Assembly (NCBI GenBank): GCA_035696365.1
Contig: DASRQS010000030.1
Span: 1 to 64,000 of the forward strand
Length of the DNA: 64,000 bases
Reading direction: 5' to 3'
From: JALYLC01 sp035696365
GTDB taxonomy: Bacteria > Actinomycetota > Thermoleophilia > Gaiellales > JALYLC01
In this document: piece by piece, positions 1 to 7,889 of the stretch
Layout: each line of letters opens with the position of its first letter
Numbering within the stretch: position 1 is the stretch's first letter
Notes under the pieces: model-generated
Database searches by the model: none
What the model was told of the DNA's origin: nothing
What the model saw: only the letters and a program-made list of their open reading frames with translations
Position numbers and translations under genes: made by a program

Positions 1-42
1 CTTCTCCAGCTGCATGCTCGGGAAGAAGTTGCCGTGTGCCAT
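1..42 (-). CDS. N-terminus of a gene running off the left edge
   Basis: An ATG at 42-40 on the minus strand is preceded by AGGAG at a normal distance and opens a frame of 14 codons (MAHGNFFPSMQLEK) to the window edge. It lies 27 bases downstream of the cyclase/AAA gene on the same strand, so it may be the next gene of that transcript. Too little protein is visible to name a family. The ribosome binding site is the main support. Confidence 0.5.
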   Translation of the reverse strand, partial: MAHGNFFPSMQLEK

Positions 43-69
43 CGTCTCTCCTGTCCGCAGCTGCAGGGA

Positions 70-3000
70 TCACACGGGTGCCAGGCCGTGCAGCAGCGAC
101 CTCCCCCGTCCCGCCGCGACGAGGTTACCTTTCCTCTCGTAAAGCGCGAGCGCCTGCCGCGCGGTCTCCGTTGCCGCCTCGAGGCATCCGGCTGCGCGGA
201 GCGCTTCGGTGAGATCGATCAGCGCGTCGCCGTGGTCGCAGAGCAGGTCGGTCGTTTCGGCGAGGGCGACAGCCTCGCGGGCAAGCTGCTGCGCGCCTTC
301 GGCCTCGCCCCGCGCAGCCAGGATTCTTGCCGAGCTGCCGCGCCACGCGATTTGCGCTACGAGGTCGGCGGGCGCAGCCGTCTGCTGGCAGATCTCGGCG
401 AAGGCGAGCGCCTCGCGATCACGGCCCTGGTCGTGCAGCGCGCGCGCCAGGAGCGCGGCTGTTGTGGCCAGGAACGCCCGGTCGCCCATCTCCTCGAGTC
501 GTTCGTAGCCGGCCCGGAGGCGCTCCTCGGCCGCCCTCGGCTGGTCGCCGAGCATCTCGACGAGCGCCGCCCACTCGGCGACGGCGTGGATCGAGAACCC
601 GACCTCGGCGAGGATCGCGTCGCTCTCGCGCACCAGCGCCCGTGCGCGCCCGAACTCCCCCGTCATCGCGTACAGCCCGGCCAGTGCGCCGAGGATCTCG
701 GCCTCGGCCTGGCGGCTGCCGTGCAGCTCGGCGCGGAGCTGCTCGCAGCGCCGGATCCCCTCTGGCACCGGTGTGGGACCGAAGAGCGCGCATGACGGGA
801 TCCAGCGCAACGCGTCGGACAGACGATGCGCGTCGCCGCGGTCTCGCGCGTAGGCAGCCGCCCGCTCCCAGGAGGCCGCGGCTGCGGCCGCGCGGCCCTG
901 GAACCAGTGCACCAGAGCGTCGCAGTAGGCGAGACGGCACAGCCCGAGGTCGTCCCGCGCGCGCAGGAAAGCGGGCATCGCCAGCGCCGCCACACCGGGG
1001 GCTCGTTCGATCGCCCAGTCCGCGTCGAGCTGGAGCTGGAGCACGACTCGTTCCAGGTCTGCGCGGGCGTAGAGCGCGTCGTCGCCGAGCGTCTGGGCCA
1101 GCGTCACCGCCTCGGACAGGACCTCGCCGGCCTCGATGAGCTGGCCTGCCTCCGTCATCGCCGCGCCGAGCTCGGCCAGCAGGCGCGCGTGGCGTGACTC
1201 GCCGGGCGGGGTGACCGCGACTGCGCGCCGCAGCAGCCTGACGGCGGCGAAGAGGTCGCTGCGAACGAGTGCCCGCTCGGCAGCCGGCTCGAGGCGCTCC
1301 GCAGCCGCCGCGCCCAGCACCCGCTGTTCCTCGCCGCTCGGCGCGAGCGCTCGTTGGCTCACACAGGCCTGCTCGAGGTGGTAGGCGGCGATCTCCGCGA
1401 GCTCCGTCGCGGCGCCCGTGCCCCGCGCTTCCAGCCAGTGCGCGAAATGTTCGTGAGCGATCGCGCGCTGCGCCTTCGGGATGCCGCGGTAGGCCGCGTC
1501 CCGCACCAGCTGATGGCGGAAGCGGAACGCCGGTCCGGCGTTGACCGTGGTCGGGCGGACGAGGTCGCGTGCGACGAGCGCGTCGAGCGCCGACGCGACG
1601 CCCTCGCGGCCCTCGGGCGGTGAGAGCGCTGCCACGGCCTCGAGCGTAAACAGCAGCCCCTCCACCGAGGCGTGCTCGATTGCCAGCCGCTCGGCCTCGC
1701 CCAGGAGATCGAGGCGGCTGGTCAGAAGCGCATCCAGCGTGACGGGCAGCGGCGGGGCGGTCGTCTCGTCGGACTGCTTCCAGCCCGTCTCGGATCGGGC
1801 GACCCTCCCCGTGTCGACGAGCATCTCGCACAGCTCCTCGAGGAAAAGCGGATTGCCGCCCGCACGCGCGATCAATCGGGCGCGTAAGTCCTCGTCGAGG
1901 ATATCGTCGCCCAGCACGGCGGCGATCAGCGCGACCGCCTCGGTCTCGCTCAGTCGGCCGAGCGTGAGCTCGGTGCGAGCGGAGCGGCCCTCGCGCCAGG
2001 CCGGTTGCTCGAGTAGCTCCGGGCGGGCCAGGCAGAGCAGCAGCACCGGCGCTTCGACTGCCGCGAGCGTGTCGAGCAGGCGCAGCAACGTCGGCTCCGC
2101 CCACTGCAGGTCGTCGACGATGAGGACGACCGGACCCTCGGAGGCCACGGCGTGGAGGAGAGTCCGGCTTGCCCAAGCGATCTCCTCCGGCGTCGCCTGA
2201 GCCGCGCTCAAGCCGGCTGCGACGGCCAGGAACTCGCCGGCGGCGGAGGCATCCGGCTCACCGGCGAGCAGGGTCTCGATGCGGGCGCGGGCCTGCGCCG
2301 GCGGCGCGTCGCCGCCGATCGCCGCCGCCTGTCTGATCGCCTCTCCGAGCGGCCAGTAGGTGATCCCCTCGCCGTAGGACGGGCATCGGACATGTAAGAC
2401 CGACGCGCCGGACGCGCGGACGCCGACGAATTCCCGCGCCAGGCGCGACTTGCCCCCGCCCGGCTCGGCGATCAGCGCGGCGAGGTGCACGGACCGCGTC
2501 TCGCAGCAGCGGTCGTAGATCGCGGCGAGCGTTGCGAGCTCGCCCTGCCGGCCGACGAACTCGGCGCGCAGACGGCGAGGATGCCCGGCGGGGTGCTCCA
2601 CGATGGATACCACGCGGAAGGCGAGCACCGGGCGGGACTTGCCCTTGAGCGCGAGCGGGCCGAGGGACTCGACGTGCACGGCTTCGCGAGTCAGGCGGTG
2701 GGTCTGCTCGCCAATCAGAATCTCGCCCGGGCCCGCCGCCTGTTCGAGCCGGGCTGCGATGTTGAGCGTGTCGCCGGAGGCCATCGGCCCGTCGCCGCTG
2801 GCCGGACCCGCGGCGACCTCGCCCGTGTCGATGCCGATGTGGATCACGAGTTGCCTGCCGAAGCGAGATTCGAGCTCTTCCCCGACGGCGTCCAGGCGCC
2901 GCTGCATCTCGATGGCGGTGCGGATCGCGCGCAGGGCGTCGTCCTCGTGGGCGACCGGCACCCCGAAGAGCGCGACCACGGCATCGCCGATGAACTTCTC

Positions 3001-3240
3001 GACCGTGCCGCCGTGGGCTTCCACGGCGCCCCGCATCGCCTCGAAGTACCGCAGCGCGAGCGCCCGCACCGACTCGGCGTCGAGCGCCTCCGCGATCTCG
3101 GTCGAGTGCGCGAGATCGCAGAAGAGCACGGTCACGAGCTTGCGGCGTTCCTGTGCAAGGCCACGCGTCAGGCGCGCGCCGCATTCGGCGCAGTAGCGGG
3201 CCTGCTGGGGGCTTTCCGCGCCGCAGGTGAGGCAGACCAC
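70..3240 (-). CDS. Adenylate/guanylate cyclase-domain regulator with zinc ribbon, AAA and TPR modules
   Basis: Predicted cytosolic signal-transduction protein of 1056 residues. It begins with a zinc ribbon (Cys3, Cys6, Cys17, Cys20), followed by a class III cyclase domain with metal-binding Asp42 in the LFCDL strand and Asp86 in IGDAVVALF. Next comes an AAA/STAND ATPase with a P-loop (EPGGGKS) and Walker B (LIVDDLQWAEP), then a long helical, TPR-like C-terminal half. The frame stays open upstream to 3681, but that part crosses a tRNA-like fragment. The GTG at 3240 sits directly before the zinc ribbon and 7 bases after a TACACT box, so I place a leaderless start there. Nucleotide product and ligand are unknown. 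The architecture is common in actinobacteria and proteobacteria, usually without a known output. Confidence 0.88.
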   Translation of the reverse strand: MVCLTCGAESPQQARYCAECGARLTRGLAQERRKLVTVLFCDLAHSTEIAEALDAESVRALALRYFEAMRGAVEAHGGTVEKFIGDAVVALFGVPVAHEDDALRAIRTAIEMQRRLDAVGEELESRFGRQLVIHIGIDTGEVAAGPASGDGPMASGDTLNIAARLEQAAGPGEILIGEQTHRLTREAVHVESLGPLALKGKSRPVLAFRVVSIVEHPAGHPRRLRAEFVGRQGELATLAAIYDRCCETRSVHLAALIAEPGGGKSRLAREFVGVRASGASVLHVRCPSYGEGITYWPLGEAIRQAAAIGGDAPPAQARARIETLLAGEPDASAAGEFLAVAAGLSAAQATPEEIAWASRTLLHAVASEGPVVLIVDDLQWAEPTLLRLLDTLAAVEAPVLLLCLARPELLEQPAWREGRSARTELTLGRLSETEAVALIAAVLGDDILDEDLRARLIARAGGNPLFLEELCEMLVDTGRVARSETGWKQSDETTAPPLPVTLDALLTSRLDLLGEAERLAIEHASVEGLLFTLEAVAALSPPEGREGVASALDALVARDLVRPTTVNAGPAFRFRHQLVRDAAYRGIPKAQRAIAHEHFAHWLEARGTGAATELAEIAAYHLEQACVSQRALAPSGEEQRVLGAAAAERLEPAAERALVRSDLFAAVRLLRRAVAVTPPGESRHARLLAELGAAMTEAGQLIEAGEVLSEAVTLAQTLGDDALYARADLERVVLQLQLDADWAIERAPGVAALAMPAFLRARDDLGLCRLAYCDALVHWFQGRAAAAAASWERAAAYARDRGDAHRLSDALRWIPSCALFGPTPVPEGIRRCEQLRAELHGSRQAEAEILGALAGLYAMTGEFGRARALVRESDAILAEVGFSIHAVAEWAALVEMLGDQPRAAEERLRAGYERLEEMGDRAFLATTAALLARALHDQGRDREALAFAEICQQTAAPADLVAQIAWRGSSARILAARGEAEGAQQLAREAVALAETTDLLCDHGDALIDLTEALRAAGCLEAATETARQALALYERKGNLVAAGRGRSLLHGLAPV

Positions 3241-3247
3241 AGCGCGG

Positions 3248-3253
3248 AGTGTA
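3248..3253 (-). promoter_or_regulatory. -10 box (TACACT) for a leaderless start
   Basis: TACACT on the minus strand lies 7 bases before the GTG at 3240, and no Shine-Dalgarno sequence is present. It follows the TANNNT-N6/7-start pattern seen at a dozen other genes here. Confidence 0.5.
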
Positions 3254-3478
3254 GTGCGCGCGGGCGTCGGTCGGAACGACCACACCCATCTTCGATCTGT
3301 GGAACGTCCGGCACACCGTTTTTTGGAAACCGGCAGCGTGTGCGTACGAATGCGCGTACGGGGTTGGCTCTGCTGGCTGCAGCTTGCTGCCGTTTCCGCC
3401 GCGCACAAAGCGGCGCGTTTGCAGGATGTTTCAGCGCAGTTCAGCTGGCGGCAGTTCGTCTTGCCGGACTCTTCGTAG

Positions 3479-3503
3479 GTTCGATCCCTACTCGGCCCAT
3501 CCC
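3479..3503 (+). repeat. Left copy of 25-bp direct repeat; tRNA 3'-end remnant (candidate att site)
   Basis: These 25 bases recur exactly at 34546-34570 in the same orientation. At this copy the context forms a full T arm: stem GTAGG (3475-3479), loop TTCGATC (3480-3486) and stem CCTAC (3487-3491). The acceptor 3' strand TCGGCCC (3492-3498) and an A follow, resembling the 3' end of a tRNA-Lys-type gene. No matching GGGCCGA acceptor 5' strand lies about 70 bases upstream, so it is not an intact tRNA. tRNA 3' ends are the classic integration sites of tyrosine-recombinase elements. Confidence 0.75.
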
Positions 3504-3565
3504 GAATAGCCCTAAAAAATCGAGACTCGAGACCGGCGGCGAAAGCCTTCGCCGGCCAAGAGGGG

Positions 3566-3577
3566 TCACCTAGGTGA
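3566..3577. promoter_or_regulatory. Palindromic dyad TCAC-CTAG-GTGA
   Basis: A perfect 12-base palindrome in intergenic DNA, upstream of the membrane-protein gene at 3823. It shares the TCAC-N4-GTGA form with dyads at 7874, 12770, 12880 and 23353. It could be an operator; no binding protein is known. Confidence 0.4.
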
Positions 3578-3822
3578 ACGTCCGCCTCGGAACGTCGCGC
3601 TCGCGTCGGACGTGGAACGATCGGATCGGTGAAGCGTCGGACGTGATCCGGCACGACGCCGATCCAACCAGGAGCGCACATGCTGGCCTACGTTTATCCG
3701 TTCTCGAACTGTTTGAGACACACGAGCTGAAGGCGCTGTCGTGACGGTCGCACTCGGCGCGACGTGCAGAGGTATCTCCACGACAAGTCAATCTGCGGCT
3801 CGCTGCTGACCGGTGCGCGGGC

Positions 3823-4590
3823 GTGCGCTTTCCATCGCGCTCACTTAGTGTTGCGTCGGTAGTTCGAGGCGCCTGGTCGACGTACCGAGCGCACCCCCGA
3901 CCTGTGATCGGTCTGGCGGTCCTCGTGTTCGGCGTCTCAGCGATGCTGGACACGCTGGCCAGTCGTGCGCTCAGCGGTCTCGCTGGAAAACGGCTCAGCG
4001 AGGTCGCCCTGACGCTGGCGATCAGCCTGCTGACCGGTCCTCTGAGCTTCAGTACTGCGGGTCTCGTGTTGTATGCGGGCATGCTCGACCGCATCGTCGG
4101 GCATCACCTCCATGGGCACGAGCGGGTCACGGTGCGGAGTGCTCTACGCACGCTGCCGTGGGCACGACTGCTCGCCGCTGACGTGATCCTGGTCATTGGC
4201 ACGACGATCGGCGCAGCGTTGTTCGTGGTGCCGGGCTTGGTTGTCTTCACGCTCTTCTGCCTCGTCGGGCCGCTGGTCAACATCGAGGGGATCGGTGTTG
4301 CGGCTGCATTCAGCCGCTCGGCCGCGCTCGTCCGCCGCGCGCCGTGGCCGACGATGCTGCTCGCGACAATCCCGACGTATGTCGAGATCACGCTGGTGCA
4401 TGGCTTCCAGTTCGCCACGGCTGAGCAGCCCTATCTCACCGCTTTCATCGTCAGCGCCGTAGTCGGCGCAACCGTGGGCGCCACGGTCGGGCTTTTCGAA
4501 GTTACCTTGTCGTACGAATTGCTCAACGCGGAGCGCGCTTCTGCGCACGATTCCGCAGTGTCAGCGGTGGATCCCCGGCACGCGGAGTGA
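3823..4590 (+). CDS. Multi-pass membrane protein, glycerophosphodiesterase membrane-domain-like
   Basis: A 255-residue protein that is mostly hydrophobic, with about six predicted membrane segments. A short N-terminal SVVRGAWSTYRAHP stretch leads into the first segment near residues 28-45. The pattern, including the amphipathic region between segments (GIGVAAAFSRSAALVRR), resembles the membrane domains of glycerophosphodiester phosphodiesterases and YciC-type proteins; this is a resemblance only. The GTG start has no clear ribosome site, and the ATG at 3942 is an alternative. It stands alone after the left repeat and before the broken permease gene. Function unknown. Confidence 0.65.
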   Translation: MRFPSRSLSVASVVRGAWSTYRAHPRPVIGLAVLVFGVSAMLDTLASRALSGLAGKRLSEVALTLAISLLTGPLSFSTAGLVLYAGMLDRIVGHHLHGHERVTVRSALRTLPWARLLAADVILVIGTTIGAALFVVPGLVVFTLFCLVGPLVNIEGIGVAAAFSRSAALVRRAPWPTMLLATIPTYVEITLVHGFQFATAEQPYLTAFIVSAVVGATVGATVGLFEVTLSYELLNAERASAHDSAVSAVDPRHAE

Positions 4591-4876
4591 GTTGGCGTGC
4601 CGGCTCAGGCCGGAGCCGATCAGGCGCGCGGCAGGTCGGGGCAAAGCCACTCCCCGGCCTGATCGGGCTGCTACTCGGTGGCATCGACGCCGTCGTGTCG
4701 CACCCGGCCGGTCCGGTGTCGCGGTCTCGCTCGCCCCCACCGCCGGCCGCGACGGTGGCGTGCTGGCCCGCCGCGGGCCGGACGGCGAGCGCACGACGAC
4801 CTCGACCGCTTCACCGAAGCCGATGGCTGCGGTCTGATGCCCGGAGGAGCAATGAGAATGCAATCTGGCAGTCGAT

Positions 4877-6205
4877 ATGACGACTGATTCCCGAGGGCGC
4901 ATGAGCGTCCGCGGCGCTGCGTTGATCGGCATCGGCTCCATGGTCGGAGCCGGCATCTTCGCCCTCCTGGGCCAAGCGGCGGCCATCGCAGGGTCCGCGG
5001 TCTGGCTCTCCTTCCTCCTCGCAGGATGCGTCACGGCGCTGCTCGCGTACAACGTGGTCAAGCTCGGGATCCGGTATCCTCAAAGGGCGGGCTGATCGAG
5101 TACCTCCTGCAGGGCTTCGGGAACGGACGGCTGCTCGGTGTCGCCTCATGGCTCGGTTACGCCGCCGCCTTCGTGGTCGTGGCCGCGATGCTCGCCGTTT
5201 CCTTCGGGAGCTACGCAGTGAGCTTGTTCGTCGCTGACGGCAGCTGGAGCGGATGGGACAACGTGTTTGCGTCGCTGCTGATCGTGGCGGTGACGCTCGT
5301 CAACATGGTCGGGGCGACGTTCGTATCGCGGGTCGCGGCCGTGATGGTCGTCGTCCTGCTCTGCGTGTTCGCCTTCTTCGTCGTCGTGACGATCCCGCAC
5401 GTGGACTTCGACCTCCTTGCATTCAGCGGCTACCCGCCGTTCTCGAAGATCATCTCGAGCATCGCGTTGACGTTCTTTGCGTTCCTGGGCTTCGGCGTCA
5501 TGACGTTCACGGTCGCGAACCTCCGTGACCCCGAGCGCGAGCTGCCGAGAGCGGTGACCATAGCGCTGGGATTGACGGCGGCCACGTATGTGCTCATCTC
5601 GATCGCCGTGTTCGGGGCACTCACGGTCAACCAGGCGATCGGCTACGGCGAGACGGCCATCGCCGAGGCTGCACGGCCGACACTTGGCGATGCCGGGTTC
5701 ACGCTGATGGCCGTAGCCGCGCTGATCGCGACGGCCGGCGCGACGAACGGGACGCTCTTCGGCTCGGTGGGACTTTCCGGCCTCTCTCTCGGAGATCGGG
5801 CAGTTTCCTCCGTTTCTCGGCACCCGCTCGCAGCTCGGCCGGCATGGCGGCCTGCTCGTCACCTCAGCCCTCACCCTTGTGCTTGCCAACCTCGTCGACC
5901 TTTCTGCCATCGCCTCGGTCGGGAGTGCCTGCTCGCTCGTCGTGTTCCTGCTTGTCGGGCTCGCGGGCTACCGGCTGCGGTCGGAGACGGGCGCCTCGGG
6001 CGCGATCGTCCTGCTGGGGATGGGCGCGACGGCGATCGTGCTTGGATTCTTCGCGGTCGATTTGCTCCGCAACGCTCCCGACACGTTCGCAGCCATCGTC
6101 GGGATGACGCTCCTGGCGGTCGCGCTCGACGTCGTCTGGAAGTGGGCGAGTGACCGCTCGGCAGGCGCCTCGGACGAACGCGTGACACCGACCGCCTCCC
6201 CCTAG
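4877..6205 (+). pseudogene. APC-family amino-acid permease broken by two frameshifts
   Basis: Three consecutive frame segments read as one APC-superfamily permease. Residues from 4877 give the first helix motif GIGSMVGAGIFALLG. The reading continues one frame over from about 5080 (GGLIEYLLQGFGNG... to ...TNGTLFGSVGLSG) and returns to the first frame near 5780 (ANLVDLSAIASVGSACSLVV), ending at 6205. The first break looks like one missing base in GGTATCCTCAAAGG (YPSKGG expected); the second lies in a CT dinucleotide run. A good ribosome site (GGAGG, 4843-4847) serves an ATG at 4852 in another frame, hinting at a third lesion near the start. Either a decayed gene or sequencing error; indels in short repeats make error a real option. 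The 286 bases before it hold no other gene. Confidence 0.75.
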
Positions 6206-6228
6206 GTCGCCTGGCCGAAGCTGGGAAT

Positions 6229-7528
6229 GTGGACACCAAAGACGCAGATGAGCTTGACCCCGCGGCTACGGGCGCTGCCCACAGGCAAGCGCCCGAAGCG
6301 GCCATCGAGCTTCTGATTCGGTTCGCCCGCGCCGGGCACGATGCCGGCTACCCGACTGCGGACCTCGAAGACCGAGTGCTGACGCTGGCCGGCGCGTCCG
6401 GACTCCCCGACGTAGAAGTCTCCGCCACCCCGAGGCTCGTCGACGTTACGCTCGGCTCGCTCCCGCGCCAGCGCAGCTACTCGCTTCGCGTGCGCCCGGC
6501 GCCGGTCGACCTGGACGCGCTCGCCCGGCTCGACAACCTCGTCGAGGACGCGCGCGACGGGCAGCTCGACGTGGACGATGCACTCCGCGCAATCCGCGAG
6601 ATCCAGGACAACCCACTTCACCGTCCTTGGCCCCTCGTGCTCGCTGCCTATGCGACCGCGGGCGTCGCGCTCACGCCGATGCTCGGCGGCGGCTGGCGAG
6701 AGGCCGGCGCAGCAGCGCTCGTAGGACTCGTGGTCGGCGCCATCGCGCTCTCCGCGCATCGAACCGCCCGCGCAGAACCCGATGGTCGCCCCGATCGCGG
6801 CCCTCGCCGCCAGCCTCTGCGCAGCCCTACTCGTTTGGCTCGGGCTCGACGTCGCGACAGACGTCGTCACCCTCGCTGCACTCGTGACGCTCCTGCCCGG
6901 CATGACGCTCACGATCGGGATGCAAGAGCTGGCGACCGAGCATCTCCAGTCAGGCGTCGCCAACGCGGCAAGTGCGCTCGTGCAGCTCTTCGGGCTGGCA
7001 TTCGGCGTCGCAGTCGGCCACTCCGTCGCCTCGAACTGGTTCGGCGACGTCACCGGGCCTGCTCCGTCGCCGGCCTGGCTCGGCGTACGACTCGGAGCCG
7101 CACTTCTCGCGGCGCTCGCATTCACGGTGACGCTACGGGCTCGATCCCGGGATGCGCTCCTGATGGGCGCCGCCGCTTGTCTCGCCGTCGGTGCGAACGC
7201 GGCGGCAGCACGACTCTTCGGCAACGACGCCGCAGCCTTCATTGCATCCGTCGTCGTCGGCATCACCGGAGGCCTCGTTGGAGTGTTTCTCCGCCGCTCG
7301 GCGCTCGTCTTCCTCGTCCCGGCCGTCCTCATGCTCGTGCCCGGGAGCGCGGGCTTCAACAGCGTGCTTCAGCTTCTCGCCGACCAGACAGTCAGCGGCA
7401 TTACCGCAACCTTCGACACGTTCGTGACTGCGATGTCGATCGCCTACGGCCTCATGGTCGCAACGGTCGTCCTCCCGAGCGGCCGCCGACGAAATCCATC
7501 ACATAGGGGCGGGGCGGATCAGTCGTAG
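6229..7528 (+). pseudogene. thrE: ThrE-type threonine/serine exporter split by one frameshift
   Basis: The first segment (from GTG 6229) carries the N-terminal soluble part and first helices of the ThrE family (PEAAIELLIRFARAG at the start; IREIQDNP before the membrane region). At about 6775-6782 the reading frame jumps by one base into a second segment (MVAPIAALAASLCAALLVW... to 7528) holding the remaining membrane segments, including LVFLVPAVLMLVPGSAGF. An extra C in GAACCCG would explain the shift. ThrE proteins export threonine and serine by proton-motive force. The adjacent permease is also broken, so this 2.7 kb is a local patch of decay or poor sequence. Confidence 0.75.
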
Positions 7529-7603
7529 CGCCGGTGTTCGCAGACACCGCGCACGCGACCGGCCGCGAACGGGCGCGATCCGAGCCCACCGCGGTGACCG
7601 CAT

Positions 7604-7834
7604 TCAGTCCTCCGTCGTCTCGCAAACCCACGTCGCGCTGACGAGCGTCAGACCGAGATCCATGACGCGCTGGAGATGCCCCTGAAGCTCGGCCTGGTCG
7701 CGGACGGCGCCGCGCAACACCGTCCTCCCCTGCTCCCGCGTCAGGGTCAGGCCGTCGAACGCAATCGCCGCTCGGTCGCTGAGCTCCCCTTCGAGTGTAA
7801 GCCGGTATTGCCGCTTGGGCATCCGCACCAGCAT
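7604..7834 (-). CDS. Small hypothetical protein
   Basis: A 76-residue soluble protein with a beta-rich N-terminus (KRQYRLTLEGELSD) and an acidic tail, possibly starting at the second Met (7822). No cysteines suggest metal binding and no family is recognised. It lies 50 bases downstream of the LuxR gene on the same strand, with the GTAATCAC/GTGATTAC dyad in between. It could be co-transcribed with luxR or expressed from a promoter under that dyad. Codon use resembles the neighbours. Confidence 0.55.
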   Translation of the reverse strand: MLVRMPKRQYRLTLEGELSDRAAIAFDGLTLTREQGRTVLRGAVRDQAELQGHLQRVMDLGLTLVSATWVCETTED

Positions 7835-7869
7835 TGCGCGACCGCGCGCGCCGTACGGCCCTCGTGCGC

Positions 7870-7889
7870 GTAATCACATGCGTGATTAC
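7870..7889. promoter_or_regulatory. 20-base inverted repeat, arms of 8 around ATGC
   Basis: GTAATCAC and GTGATTAC arms flank ATGC, overlapping the stop codon of the luxR gene and standing 36 bases before the 7834 gene. The 29 bases 7872-7900 recur at 12768-12796 with two mismatches. Candidate operator, or a site for recombination at the luxR 3' end. Confidence 0.5.

Larger units (their letters stand above)
3241..3822. other. Gene-free stretch with tRNA-like remnant and dyad
   Basis: About 580 bases without a convincing gene; short frames here lack a ribosome site and family resemblance. It holds the leaderless promoter of the cyclase gene, the tRNA 3'-end remnant (3475-3503), a weak hairpin (stems 3537-3542 and 3549-3554) and a perfect 12-base palindrome at 3566-3577. 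Confidence 0.6.

Noticed and set aside
3420..3503. An intact tRNA gene at the left repeat
   Set aside because: The T arm and acceptor 3' strand are good, but no pairing acceptor 5' strand and no normal anticodon arm can be folded upstream; only the 3' end remains.
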